Positions 1-11,089 of a stretch of DNA of 64,000 nt are shown here, one piece after another. Positions within the stretch are counted from its first letter, which is position 1, and every line of letters starts with the position of its first letter. Below the pieces are notes generated by a model, which was given only the letters and a program-made list of their open reading frames with translations, was not told the DNA's origin and ran no database searches. Source of the DNA: Monocercomonoides exilis (Eukaryota > Preaxostyla > Oxymonadida > Polymastigidae); NCBI GenBank assembly GCA_001643675.2, contig LSRY02000023.1, forward strand, positions 1,278,501-1,342,500, in the 5' to 3' direction. A program made the position numbers and the translations under genes.

Positions 1-515
1 ATGTTGCAGGAGTTAAAGAAGAAGAAGAACTTGCAAAAGAAGAAAATACATATCTACAGAGAAACATATACAAATTTCAATAACATTTGTGAAATGGATG
101 TGCAGTACTTGTAAGATGTTACTGGTTGCCAAAAATAAAAATAAAATAAATATCTTGTGTAGATACTTGTCATAAAAAACACAAATAAAACAACAACACA
201 GAAGAAGAAGAAGAAAATGCAAAATAAATTGGAGTTGCAAAAAAGAAGACATCAAGGGATTTTTCAAACATATTCACCATTTTACTTTGCTCACAAGCGG
301 CAGTTACTGCAAATGAAACAGTTAACTTCACTCCATTTAAAAGAAGATAAATTTCACAAATATGTATCTATTGAATGCACCATTAGCCAGAATTTATTAT
401 TCAATTTATTAATTTCCTCTTGCATATTATCTTCATAGCCAATTGTGTCAGTTATTGATATCATCATTGTGCCTTCCGGAAAACAATTTTACAATATACG
501 CATCATGCCCACGAG
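1..515. other. Left edge, no firm gene
   Basis: No convincing complete gene. Two plus-strand frames are open at the very start of the window and close within about 115 bases, giving short Lys/Glu-rich peptides. Either could be the tail of a gene that begins to the left, but purine-rich DNA of this kind gives such open frames by chance. The rest is AT-rich and lies downstream of the minus-strand kinase-like segment that ends at 516. Confidence 0.3.
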
Positions 516-1319
516 CTACAATCTATCTCTGATATTTGATGATATGTATCGCTTCTCCATCGATTTCAGAAGAGATTTTTCTACTATGTTCAAAATTTGG
601 CTCTCCCCATCTTTGATCTTCTTCCCCGCCATTTCTGCCTCATACTCCCCAAACGGGATCTGCAGCGTCAGACACTCCCACAGCATCATCCCAATCGAAA
701 ACACCACTGACTCCTTTGTTGCTCCCATCTTCTTGTTCATCAGCAACTCGGGCGCTTTCCACCGCAAACACTCATATCGGTTGTCTTCCTCATTCTCAAA
801 CGCCGATGAGGGCAGAGAGTCACTTTCATCATCATCATCATCACTGGCAGATGTCACCACTGTTGATGAAGAGACGGATGAGGAATCGAAATCATCAGAG
901 GAGCAGTCAGAATGCATGGCAATCGCAATCACCATGTGCTCTGAAAACAAAACAATGTGAGGACTGAGGTTGGCAAGAGAAGAAAGCGAAACTTCCATTT
1001 CATCAAACGAGTGGAGTGAGAGATTAGCCACCCAGAATAGGATTTGGGCAGCTGTCTGCTCTCTTTCCTGAAGACTCCCAATCGCCATTTCCTTCTTCTC
1101 GTTCCTTCCATGAAGCAACATGAACAGCGAATCCCTCAGATCCACAATCAGCTTCTCATGAGGCGATGAACATGCCATTGCATCCACCAGATTCGACATT
1201 GACGAAGTGGTTGGGCACAGATCCTCCCCTCGAACAAAAGTGGAATCTGAATCAGTTGTTGAAGTGGTTGAAGTGGATGAAATGGAAGGTGAAGGCGATC
1301 TCTTTCTTTTATCTTCCTC
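516..1319 (-). pseudogene. Pseudokinase tail of the surface beta-helix protein, cut off by an in-frame TGA
   Basis: This reading frame continues, in the same phase and without a gap, the beta-helix gene at 1320-8141; only one TGA (minus strand, 1322-1320) separates them. The first part is Ser/Thr-rich linker. Then comes a kinase-like C-lobe: an activation-loop end reading W-K-A-P-E-L-L and an alpha-F region reading S-I-G-M-M-L-W-E followed by P-F-G-E-Y, typical of TKL/tyrosine-kinase-like folds. I see no glycine loop, VAIK lysine, HRD or DFG, so it would be a pseudokinase even if translated. An acidic Asp/Ser stretch sits where the catalytic loop would be. I infer that the ancestral protein was one receptor-like polypeptide; the tail is now translated only by readthrough, or not at all. 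Sequencing error at the TGA is the main alternative. Confidence 0.65.
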
Positions 1320-4300
1320 TCACTTCTTTTCATCCACTTTCTCCAGCATCCACTCAGGAATCTTGTCTGAATCTCTTCCAAGGATGTATTCAGTTGAGCC
1401 ACTCTCAGACAGAAGATGCTCCGATGACTCTGAATGTTCCATATTCGTATCATATATTCTCTTTTTCGTCCTCTCTTCATTCTTCTTCTCTGCCTCTCTT
1501 TCGGCTCTTCGCCACTGTTCCTCAGGCGACATCTCCATCGTCATCATCTCAATCAGCTTTGGATCCTTTTTGATATTGTCTTCCACAATAACTTCAAGTT
1601 CCTCTGTTCTTCTCTTTTGCTTTCTCCATCGAACAATAAATATTACAGAAATTATCAGAACAATCAACAAAATCACAACAAGCACAATCACAATTATTGG
1701 CCATAACGATCTTTCTTTCTTTCCTCCTTCAGCAATCTTTTCATCTCCACTTGTTTTGGATTCACTCCTGTTCTTCAGAACGAAAGAATCAGTGGCTGAT
1801 GGAGAATCAGCACTCCCAAACAGAATATGCACCCTCACTTCTGCTTCACTTGTCACCCCTTCAACTGTCTTGACAGGAACAGAACCATGCACCTCTTCTT
1901 CTGATATGAAACCGCTTTCATCAAACGAATATTTCTCAACCACTTCCTCATCCCCAACTGCTGCAACTGTCTTGAACGAGAGGTTGCATGGAAGGAGAAC
2001 TGATCCTCTGAACACAACATCCACCACCTCCCCTGACTTTTCCGATGACACACTCTCCACCCTCGGGATGAAAAACGAAGATGCTCTTTCTCTGGCAATC
2101 CCTTCCAGTGTGCATCCCTCATCCAATATCCACAAAGAGGTATTGTCCTTCACTCCATCCCCTCCCTTCAAGCTCACAACCTTCAATTTTGCTGAGCCTC
2201 CACACAGAATGTTTCTTCGTGCCGATCCATAATTCGCTATCGAAGGATTGTTGTTCATGAATTCCCCTTTCTCAATCTCCACACTTCCACCTGACAACGA
2301 AAGCCCCCCTTTCATCGAGTTGCTGATTGTTGTGTCTTTCATCCCAACATTGCTGGATTGAACATCCACAACTGACCCATTCCATCTGCACATCTCTTTG
2401 AATTCATTTCTGTTCTCGTTTTCATTTTCATCTTCAAGTTCTCCGTCAAATCGACACAGACTCATTGAAACATCTCTTGCATTTCCTATCTTCACGATGC
2501 TTCCTTTGTCAGACACTGAATAACAGTTTGAGCAAGAGCAATTTGAAAGAACAATTTGAGCAGAGGATGAAGAAACAGAGAGAATAGAAGCTCCTTCTGA
2601 ATTCCTTGAACAGTTGTTGAACGAGGAGCTTCCAACAGAAACAGAACCTGAAGTCTTTTCGTTTATTGAAAAGACACAACCCTCAGATAGACTCACCCCA
2701 TCTGCAGAAATTCCATTGAATACAACTTCTTTGAAGTCAGCAATCTCAAACACATTTGCCGTTGATTCAATGTTTTCCAGCTTCATATTTGTCAATGATA
2801 TCTCTTTGCCGCTGAACAGGAATGAAGGCTTCTTGAACGAGAGGAGTGACACTGAGCAGTTGTCAATATGAAGAATTCCATTTTTAATGCTCAGTAATGT
2901 TGAATTGAGAACAATATTTTGAATTCCTTTTGACTCCACAATTGAAGAAAAATCAACAGATGAAAGAGACAGCTGGCCACTTGCTTCATGGATGATTGAA
3001 CTTCCAGAATATGAAAATGACTGGCCAAAATCGAATTTCAATTTTTCAATCCGAACAGTCTCTGAGGTTGTGATCAGATTTCCCTCATTGATATTAATTG
3101 TTGAGTTCAGATGGACCAGAGTAGCTGAGGAAGATTGCAATGAGCGGATGATCAAATCCATTGCTTCGCATTCCCCAACAATAACTGTCTCCTTCGAGAT
3201 CAACAGCTGCGAATACGACGAAGGAATGATGTGTTGCACTCCAACATCCAGTGATTGGCAAGGCATGCTGAACTCTCCACATTGCTTGCTATTTTTGTGA
3301 TTTTCAGAAACGGAAGACACAAATATCGTCTCGCTCAGATATTTCACGACTCTCAGCAGAAGATCTTCTTCTCCTTCAAATGAGTCTGTTGTGCAACCCC
3401 ATATCGCCAGCTCCTTCACAAACGGTGCTCTGAAATCCAAAAGGAATTGCTCTTCAACAATTTGTGTTTCGATTGAGTGGCATCGAACATACACATCTCT
3501 CCCTTTCAATGCTGAGTTGTCTCTGAATGTGATATTCGAAAAAATAAAATTCAGAGGATGTTCTGTAGTCGATGGACATTCGAGAAACAGCCACCCGCCT
3601 CTTCCTGTTGTTGAGCAGAAACACCCAGAAATCGTGCAAAATGAGCAATCAAAGTTTCCTTCCTCATTCAACACATAAAACATCCCTCCTCCCTTTCCAC
3701 ACCTTGTTCCACCACACTTCTTCATCGTTGTGTTTCGAATCACCATTTTCAATGGCTCATCGTTCACATTTCGAATGATGGGAATATCATCCGTCGTATT
3801 CTGGGTGATTTCTTCGAATACGCTCCATTCAACAACAATGTCTTGTTCAGCTTCATTTTTTTCTCTTCTTGAACTCTTTACTATGCTCAATCCGCTTGCC
3901 CAGTCCAGCTCAATATTCTTCATCGTCAGATTTTTAACATTCAATATCGTTGTTGACAACACAGAAATGACATCTTTTGAAAAGCTGAGTGATTGCATTG
4001 AAACAATGTCCAACACAACTGTTCCTCCATCTGCCTTGATTATCCCGTAATTCATTATTTCTTCTCTGCTTTCTTCATTTTTTGAGAATAAACAGTCTTT
4101 CAGAGTCAGCAGTCCTTCACTTGATCCAACATGGATCAGAACATTCACTCCACTTGTGAATGAAGATGGAACAACAAAGTTTATCAGTTCGAGATTTGTG
4201 ATGCCTTGAGTCTTCATTGCTGTTTCCTCTGCTCCTTCAATTGAAGAGTGACATTCCAACGAGCACATGCTGCTCTCATCCGATTTCACTGATATTCCAC

Positions 4301-7300
4301 TCACATCAACACTTTTTTGGAGAATTCCTTTTCCAATGATGTTGACATGCCTTTCATTTCCTTCAGGCAATCGATCCAGAGAATAATCGATTGATTGGCA
4401 AGGATAATCAGAAAGCCCACAAACACACACATCGCAACCTTCACCTCCAATGAATATTTCCGAACTAAATGTTCTCCAAAAATACGCCAATGGAATAGCA
4501 TTCGTTGTGTCATTCCCATCAAAGCCTCTCATTGAATCCAATGAAATATCTGCCAGATGTTTGGATACAAATGGAAGAGAGGCATTTGTGATGCTCTTTG
4601 TCAAGTTGGATGATTCAATAAAGAGGTCATTTCCATATCTCGCAACATTCGGATTGTCTGAATCAAAAACAGGGGATGAGATCACAAACGAAGAATCATC
4701 ATCAATCAGCTTCAGTGCCATCCCTCCGCCAAACCCAATCTTCCGTTCTTCAGCAGGAGCTGTGCATCCTGTGAATGTGCATGAAATAATATTTATATGA
4801 ATGCTCCCTTTCAGCTGAGCATCAATAGCCCCTCCTCTGCTTCCTTCAGCCAGCACAGAGCATTCATCAAAAATACATTCTTCAACATTTATTTGTGCAT
4901 TTGCATTATCATCATGGCTGTTGTCAAAGCTCACACAGCCTCCACTTCCAGCTGTTCTTTCGATTTCTTTGAAATTGCAATTCGTCATGTTCAACCACAG
5001 AGTGCTCATCAACTCGATATTTGTTCCACATCCAGACAATGAGATCAGAGGATTTCCACTCAAAGTGATTGATAAAGCTGTGAATTTGTCGATTGTCAAA
5101 ATTCCTGATTCAACAGACAAGAACAGATATGTCAATTCAGATGATGGATTTTGAAGGGAAAGAGAGCAATGAGACAGAGTCATTGATGATGATGATGAAA
5201 TAAAAGTGGAGTGTGAAGAGAAAGAAGGAAGAAGAGAAAAGATGAGTTTTGATAATTCTGTTTCGACACTTGCTGTTATCATCGCTGAGTTTGATGTCTC
5301 GCTTGCATCAAAGACTGTCCAGCCACTTTTATCATCCTTTCCTCGTATTTCATGTTTCTGTCTCGCAAAGGCCAATTCATCGCTCATCGCAATTATTCCA
5401 TTCACTTTCACTTTCTTTGTGCCTGTTTGACGTGTGAGTGAGTGCTTCATTGTCAAGCAAGGGAATTGAATGATTCCACAATGAGAATGATCATATGCCT
5501 CAATGTTGCTCGCATACACTTCTTCTGGGGTGGGAAGAAGATAGATGCACAGAGGAATGGCCACACTGTTGTTTCCATTGTCATATCCTCTCACCTTCTC
5601 AACAGAATCCAAGGTGGCTGTCACACAAGTGATTTTTTGTGACTTTGTAGTTACTTCCAGATTAGGTGAAATGACGAAGATATCTTTTCCCCACTTGGCT
5701 GTGTTTGTGCCAAAGGAAGAAGAAATCAGGAAATCGGGATTGTCGTTCATCAATCGAAGAAGAATTCCTCCCCCAAGACCATTGGATGTTGAGCAATAGC
5801 ATCCATCCAAAGATCCGCCTTTCACTTTCACTTCATTTTCATTCCCAACACAAAGCATCATCAATCCTCCATCAGTTGATGTTGTGCTTCCACATTCTGA
5901 AAATGAACAAGAGTCCAGATCGATGTTTGCTTTATCATTGGAAAATGACATCACAGCTGCTCCACTGTTTGTTCTCCCAATCCCATCAAAGGTGCATTCA
6001 GAAAGTGTCAATGAAATCTTATTTACTGATGAAAGTGAAAACAACGAGACGGTGGAGATAGTCTTTGCCCAGTTCACATTTTCCATCTGCAGCATACCAT
6101 TCTGAACATTTATCAGTTCTGTGGTGAATGCTGTTTGTGCGGAGTGTCCGCTTCCAGCAGATATGTTTAGCGCACTTATCCTCAGCTCTCCTGCTCCAGT
6201 TATCTCAAACAGCCTTGAACCACGATTATTCGGATGAACAGAGTCATGCACAAGAATAAGGTTGCTTAAAGACAATTTTCCAAATAAGACAGAAAATAGA
6301 GACAAGCCAGCAAATTCCAATTTTGTTTCCACTGTAGTGCTCAAATCACTTTGTCCATAAATCGTGAAAGCACTGCCACCACAATGCACACATTCTGTCT
6401 CTCTAACAATTCCTGAAAATATCTCGACATCTGTTACAAAACCTGGAATCAGCTGAGTTAGGCAACGGCTGATGGTGTTGCATGGATAACTTTCGTTGAT
6501 TCCACACGCACACGTGTCTTTAGCGTTTGGTTGCGTTTCAGTCGATGACACAAATCTGATTCTTCCAAAATCGTTTCGAAGCCATTCACTTTTGTCCACA
6601 ATTTTTGAATAATCCAAGCTGACTCTGTTTTCAGTTTCCCTGGTCGAGAAACAGGTTGAATCAATATTACTTGTTGCAGATTCCTCTAGAACAATATCAT
6701 GTCCACCCAGATTGCACCAATTTTCATGAAAGAAACAGTAATAAAACAATGTTCCACTATTATTTGAATTTATTTGTTGTGAAACAGCTCCTCCTCCACT
6801 CATTGAGTAGCAATAACAGAACAGGCAATTAGATATTACCACTTGGTCAGTGCAATCCCAATGGAGAATTGAGCCACCAGCACCATTAGATGATCCATTA
6901 CATCGACAATCATCAAAAAATGAATTGGTAATACATTCTTTCTGTCTTTTCGTCATTGTTGGACGAAGGTCAATTGCTCCACCTTCATCTCCAGCCGAAC
7001 AGCTATGAAATCCACAGCTGTAAATAAGAGACTGTTCATAAACATTTTGGATCATAATTCCGCCACCTCCATAGCTTGATTTTGAAGAAGCAGAGCATTT
7101 ATAAAAGCTTGAATGAAGAACGATACACTCAGATATTTTGAAGGCATATATTCCACCGCCTCTCGTTGAAGAAGCATTGCATCTCGCGAAAGAACAATTC
7201 TCAACTGTGAGAATGGCACTTGCATTGTCATGCACATAAAGAGCGCCTCCTTGGGGTGCCGTGCAGTCAACCCATTCGCACAATGAAAACGATTGGCCTT

Positions 7301-8141
7301 CCGTTGTGTCCATTCGTTGTTTTCTTTCAAGATCATTCATTTCTCTCTTCCCAAAGTTTATTGTTGTGTTTTTGCAGATAAACTCTTGTGAAGAATAGGA
7401 TCCACTCGAGATCCCTCCTTCAAAGGCATTCACACACGAATAAATGAGTGTGTTCTCCATTGAGCTCAAGCAGCATGAATGCTCCGCAAAATGATCGCTA
7501 TTCATGTTATATTTCACAGACATGTTCCTGAAGGCACAATTATCAACCTGTTCACTTTGACTCTTTCCGGACAATAGGAAATAGGCTGACGATGAGACAA
7601 CCAGATCCGAAAACATGGAATTTCTCAAAATGACGGAATTCTTGTGATCAGATGAAATCATGAGACTTCCAGAGTGAATATTCATTTGAGGAATCACACT
7701 CAAGTTTGCCATGTTGATTGATCCGCTTTGAAGATGAAAAGGAGAATCTGACTTTTGGTGGAAAATGCAGGAATCCATCATGAGAGTTGAGTATTCTGTT
7801 ATAAGCACACATGGCGAGGATGAATGTTCAAGTGCCACATTTTTCAGTCCAAAAGTTGAATTGTAGAATTCCAAAAATGTATAAATCAAAGGAGATGTGC
7901 CTGTCTGCAATCCTTTTGTTTCGGTTAACTGGCTGAACATTATTACGTTATTTTCTGATGCTATTGCATTGTAATTAGCATCTTCTGGCTCATAACAATT
8001 CGAAGAAAAACGACAATTTTGAAAATAAATATTTGATATTTTATCCTGGTTCGTAAACGCATGATTCTGTGTGATAATATATCCTTCATTAACTTTTACA
8101 AGAAGAAAGCATGCTAAAGGAAACAAACACGTGCTCATCAT
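1320..8141 (-). CDS. Giant surface protein: signal peptide, beta-helix repeats, one transmembrane segment
   Basis: The first ATG (8141) gives about 2,273 residues. The N-terminus is a signal peptide (hydrophobic LFPLACFLLV within the first 20 residues). The next 2,000 or so residues are a long series of short turns rich in Cys, Ser and Asn, with recurring G-G-G/A-I/L-x motifs and C-x-F-x-x-C pairs, the pattern of right-handed parallel beta-helix (pectin-lyase-like) repeats. Near the C-terminus, W-P-I-I-V-I-V-L-V-V begins a transmembrane helix of about 25 residues, followed by R-W-R-K-Q-K-R-R and a basic/acidic cytoplasmic stretch. The frame stops at TGA with the pseudokinase-like continuation at 516-1319. 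I infer a cell-surface adhesin or receptor; there is no evidence for enzymatic polysaccharide cleavage. No intron is visible in the 6.8 kb. Large families of such proteins are known in oxymonads and other metamonads. Confidence 0.85.
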   Translation of the reverse strand: MMSTCLFPLACFLLVKVNEGYIITQNHAFTNQDKISNIYFQNCRFSSNCYEPEDANYNAIASENNVIMFSQLTETKGLQTGTSPLIYTFLEFYNSTFGLKNVALEHSSSPCVLITEYSTLMMDSCIFHQKSDSPFHLQSGSINMANLSVIPQMNIHSGSLMISSDHKNSVILRNSMFSDLVVSSSAYFLLSGKSQSEQVDNCAFRNMSVKYNMNSDHFAEHSCCLSSMENTLIYSCVNAFEGGISSGSYSSQEFICKNTTINFGKREMNDLERKQRMDTTEGQSFSLCEWVDCTAPQGGALYVHDNASAILTVENCSFARCNASSTRGGGIYAFKISECIVLHSSFYKCSASSKSSYGGGGIMIQNVYEQSLIYSCGFHSCSAGDEGGAIDLRPTMTKRQKECITNSFFDDCRCNGSSNGAGGSILHWDCTDQVVISNCLFCYCYSMSGGGAVSQQINSNNSGTLFYYCFFHENWCNLGGHDIVLEESATSNIDSTCFSTRETENRVSLDYSKIVDKSEWLRNDFGRIRFVSSTETQPNAKDTCACGINESYPCNTISRCLTQLIPGFVTDVEIFSGIVRETECVHCGGSAFTIYGQSDLSTTVETKLEFAGLSLFSVLFGKLSLSNLILVHDSVHPNNRGSRLFEITGAGELRISALNISAGSGHSAQTAFTTELINVQNGMLQMENVNWAKTISTVSLFSLSSVNKISLTLSECTFDGIGRTNSGAAVMSFSNDKANIDLDSCSFSECGSTTSTDGGLMMLCVGNENEVKVKGGSLDGCYCSTSNGLGGGILLRLMNDNPDFLISSSFGTNTAKWGKDIFVISPNLEVTTKSQKITCVTATLDSVEKVRGYDNGNNSVAIPLCIYLLPTPEEVYASNIEAYDHSHCGIIQFPCLTMKHSLTRQTGTKKVKVNGIIAMSDELAFARQKHEIRGKDDKSGWTVFDASETSNSAMITASVETELSKLIFSLLPSFSSHSTFISSSSSMTLSHCSLSLQNPSSELTYLFLSVESGILTIDKFTALSITLSGNPLISLSGCGTNIELMSTLWLNMTNCNFKEIERTAGSGGCVSFDNSHDDNANAQINVEECIFDECSVLAEGSRGGAIDAQLKGSIHINIISCTFTGCTAPAEERKIGFGGGMALKLIDDDSSFVISSPVFDSDNPNVARYGNDLFIESSNLTKSITNASLPFVSKHLADISLDSMRGFDGNDTTNAIPLAYFWRTFSSEIFIGGEGCDVCVCGLSDYPCQSIDYSLDRLPEGNERHVNIIGKGILQKSVDVSGISVKSDESSMCSLECHSSIEGAEETAMKTQGITNLELINFVVPSSFTSGVNVLIHVGSSEGLLTLKDCLFSKNEESREEIMNYGIIKADGGTVVLDIVSMQSLSFSKDVISVLSTTILNVKNLTMKNIELDWASGLSIVKSSRREKNEAEQDIVVEWSVFEEITQNTTDDIPIIRNVNDEPLKMVIRNTTMKKCGGTRCGKGGGMFYVLNEEGNFDCSFCTISGCFCSTTGRGGWLFLECPSTTEHPLNFIFSNITFRDNSALKGRDVYVRCHSIETQIVEEQFLLDFRAPFVKELAIWGCTTDSFEGEEDLLLRVVKYLSETIFVSSVSENHKNSKQCGEFSMPCQSLDVGVQHIIPSSYSQLLISKETVIVGECEAMDLIIRSLQSSSATLVHLNSTININEGNLITTSETVRIEKLKFDFGQSFSYSGSSIIHEASGQLSLSSVDFSSIVESKGIQNIVLNSTLLSIKNGILHIDNCSVSLLSFKKPSFLFSGKEISLTNMKLENIESTANVFEIADFKEVVFNGISADGVSLSEGCVFSINEKTSGSVSVGSSSFNNCSRNSEGASILSVSSSSAQIVLSNCSCSNCYSVSDKGSIVKIGNARDVSMSLCRFDGELEDENENENRNEFKEMCRWNGSVVDVQSSNVGMKDTTISNSMKGGLSLSGGSVEIEKGEFMNNNPSIANYGSARRNILCGGSAKLKVVSLKGGDGVKDNTSLWILDEGCTLEGIARERASSFFIPRVESVSSEKSGEVVDVVFRGSVLLPCNLSFKTVAAVGDEEVVEKYSFDESGFISEEEVHGSVPVKTVEGVTSEAEVRVHILFGSADSPSATDSFVLKNRSESKTSGDEKIAEGGKKERSLWPIIVIVLVVILLIVLIISVIFIVRWRKQKRRTEELEVIVEDNIKKDPKLIEMMTMEMSPEEQWRRAEREAEKKNEERTKKRIYDTNMEHSESSEHLLSESGSTEYILGRDSDKIPEWMLEKVDEKK

Positions 8142-9978
8142 GGACAAATTAACAATTTTATTTTTAAAATACTTAAATTACGTTTTTGATCAATAAATAT
8201 TTCTTTTTCATTTGTTTGTTATGAAAACATAAAAAACAACATTGAAAATAATTTGAAGATTGAAATTTGCTTTTGATTTATAACTATTCCATAAATATGA
8301 AAATCACTTTTTGTTGAATTAATGTATCCACAATAATTTGACAAACAGAAAAAATTTCAACCTGGTTAATTCAAAAAGAAAAGAAAAGTAAAGAAAAGAA
8401 AAAACTTTTCCATTTTCCTCTTTTCTTTTCAAAAAAATAACCTTTTTAATGATTTATTTGCTCACAAGTTTAATGAGAGTTAAACAAACATTTGCTTATT
8501 CATTTCTTGTATCTCACAGACTCTCCTCTCTTCTCTTTCGAGAAGTCTTTTGTAACTTTAGCATCTTTCCTGATATTTCCACATCCCGTCTGATTTCATC
8601 AAGCAAAAGAAGAGCAATAAAACACCTTGCGAATAAATGGACGATTTGTGAGATCAAAATGAATGGAAAGAAAATTGATGCTCTCCAATGGAAACTGAAA
8701 GTGAATGTTGAGATTGAAGAAAATTAAAAATGATGAAGAAGAAATGGGAGGAGATAAAGATGATGAAAAAAATGAATGTGAAAAATAAGAAGAGGAAGAG
8801 GAAGAAGAAGAATTTCATGAAGAAGAAGGCGTTGAAGAAAACATAGAAGAAGCAGAAAAATTACATCGCCGAAGAAAGGAGAAATTTTTTGATTTTCTCT
8901 TTTGTTGGAAGTGAATGTTTCGAAAGTTGAGAACAAAAACGAATCAGAAACATGATAAATCGGCACATTTGGTGAGAAAATAGAAGAAGACGATGTTTCC
9001 ATCGACTCAAAAATATACAAAAGACGTTGCAGCCTTTCTCACCTTCCCCATCATCTCCATCTGATTCTCTGTTTGCTTCTTGCTGTTGCATAAATTTCTT
9101 TAAGCTTTCATCTTTTATCAATCAGTATGGCCTGCTTCTTTTCCTTCTTCGTCTTCTTCGTCTTCTTCTGTTATCCCATATGATTCAACAGCCTCTGGAA
9201 AGAATTTCTTTAGCAGACAAACAGACTATCTCTTTTCATTTTCGTATTTTTCCTGAGAAAGCTCAACCAAACTTGCCACTCCTCCATTTTCTGATAAGCG
9301 TTCATTGAAATTGTTTGTTCGCTTTCTGGAAACGTCAAACTATTCCAATCCTTCTCTTTCTTCTCTTCTTCTTCTTCTGACTCTTTTTCTAATCCATAAA
9401 AATCCTCTCACTTCAACATATAATTTGATTAATTCATTTCAAAAAAAAATCAAAAAAAAAAAAAAATAACAGCAAACCTTCTAATCATTTTCATAGGCAA
9501 TTTTCCGTTTTATATTGAATTGGCAACTGTTTTTACCAATTCAATTTCATTATACCATCCTTTTTCAAGTGTTTCATCATCTGATTCCCCAATCATCCTT
9601 TCCATCAGTTGTTTTTCCATCAAATGTAGCGATTTCTTGCTCTTCTGAAAAATGTGAAATTCATGTTTTCTGCCCAGATTCCATCTTTCTCATTGAAAAA
9701 TATCATTGTTTTTCGTCTGAAAATATCATCTCCAATTCCCTTCCCAATCCCTTCATCCTGGGCACTTTCAATATGAATTCGCTCTCCCAACTCGGTGGTC
9801 ACCCTGTACAACGAGATATAAACATTTCATTCATTTTCATTCTTTTCCATCTCCTGCCCTGAAAACAACGCAAAAACAATTAATAAGCAAATATTCATAT
9901 ATAGAAAAATAAATAAAGGCCAAACTGCCCTTCACACGTTTTTTTGCTTAACAGCTTCATTTCTACAGCCATCATCAT
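8142..9978. other. Gene-poor upstream region with decayed purine/pyrimidine-rich DNA
   Basis: AT-rich DNA upstream of the surface-protein gene. Around 8.7-9.2 kb there are GAAGAA-rich stretches on the plus strand and open frames on both strands, none with a recognisable protein pattern; they look like degenerating low-complexity coding DNA. A poly-A stretch lies near 9450-9470. Between 9590 and 9830 both strands stay open over about 200 bases, which could be a remnant exon, but I cannot choose a strand. Confidence 0.3.
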
Positions 9979-10267
9979 TCAAAAATTCAATCTCTTCATT
10001 TCAGTCTCAGAATGGTTGAGTACAGCATGGAATGCAGCTCCACAAAATACATCGTGTATCTCACTGAAGGGTCTTCTCAGCCCGTACACATTGTGGTGGA
10101 TGTCCAGAGGTGTTTTTTCTGTTTTTGTCATGATCATCTCCTTTAATAATATTCTCAACAATCCAAAGCAATGTTTGATGTTTATCTCATCAACACATGG
10201 TACAGGAGATATATAGGGCAGAGAAGAGATGGAAGAGGATCGTTTGTGGCAAGTGGTGGGAGTTGAG
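9979..10267 (+). pseudogene. Possible exon fragments of an unrecognised gene
   Basis: Two stretches read like protein on the plus strand: one beginning M-V-E-Y-S-M-E-C-S just after a TTTCAG, and one ending G-S-F-V-A-S-G-G-S before TGA at about 10267. Between them is a candidate intron (GTGTTTT to CCAAAG), but the phases do not match on splicing, so either the gene is frameshifted or my boundaries are wrong. I recognise no family. Confidence 0.25.
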
Positions 10268-11089
10268 TATATTTTTGAATGTTTATATTTCGAAAGGGGT
10301 TTTTGAATGAAAGAAAATTTGGAGACAAAGAGATGGGGAAGAGTGGGTGGAGATTTTGAGAAGATATTGCAGTAAACATATAGAGAAGTTGCTGGGGATG
10401 ATGAAGAAGGTGTTTATTGTTGATTGGAGAAATGGAATTTGAAAAGAAAGAAAAGAGGGCAAAAGCAGATGAGAGGAGGAAAATTGTGAAATATTCGAAT
10501 GGAAGAGGGATAACTTTCATGAGAGGAAAAGAATGTTTTATGGAAGAGAATGAAAAGATGAAGAAAAGGAGGGGATTGATATTTTCTGAGAAGTTCATGA
10601 GCTGAATGGAAGAGAGGAATGGAAAGGAATGGAAATCGAGAAAAATTCTCATTTTCTATTTTTCAGGGGAAAGGAGAGGAAATCGCAAAAAGAAATTCAA
10701 TTGACTTTGAAAAATCCAACTTGATTGATTTTCACAATCTGTTCGTCACAAATTTTGTGATTGAATTTTTTCTAACCAATCTGAAGTTTATACAGCAAGT
10801 GAGCCCTTTTGGCCAATCAACAACTTCATACATATTATTCTCAACATCATTAATATCTTTCGTCTGATTTCATTTCTCAATCATCTCATTAATTCACTTT
10901 CTTAACCTTCTTTTCCTTCTTCGTTTTTTTTCTCTAAATTCTTCTGATTCGACTTTGTTGTTTCCTATCATTTCCTGTTGGATAAGAACATTGACCTTCT
11001 GATTCATTTATTTCATTCAATTTGACAGAGCAGCAGTACGAGCCAAAGATAATGTGAATCGGTTTCTATTCTCTCAACAGCATCATTAT
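10268..11089. other. Gene-poor stretch
   Basis: Purine-rich on the plus strand from about 10.3 to 10.65 kb, AT-rich after that. Open frames exist on both strands, but none shows a start, a motif or an intron structure I would trust. Confidence 0.3.

Noticed and set aside
8449-9308. Short open frames of 80-100 codons upstream of the surface-protein gene
   Set aside because: Both strands are open, composition follows purine/pyrimidine bias, and no start or domain is supported.
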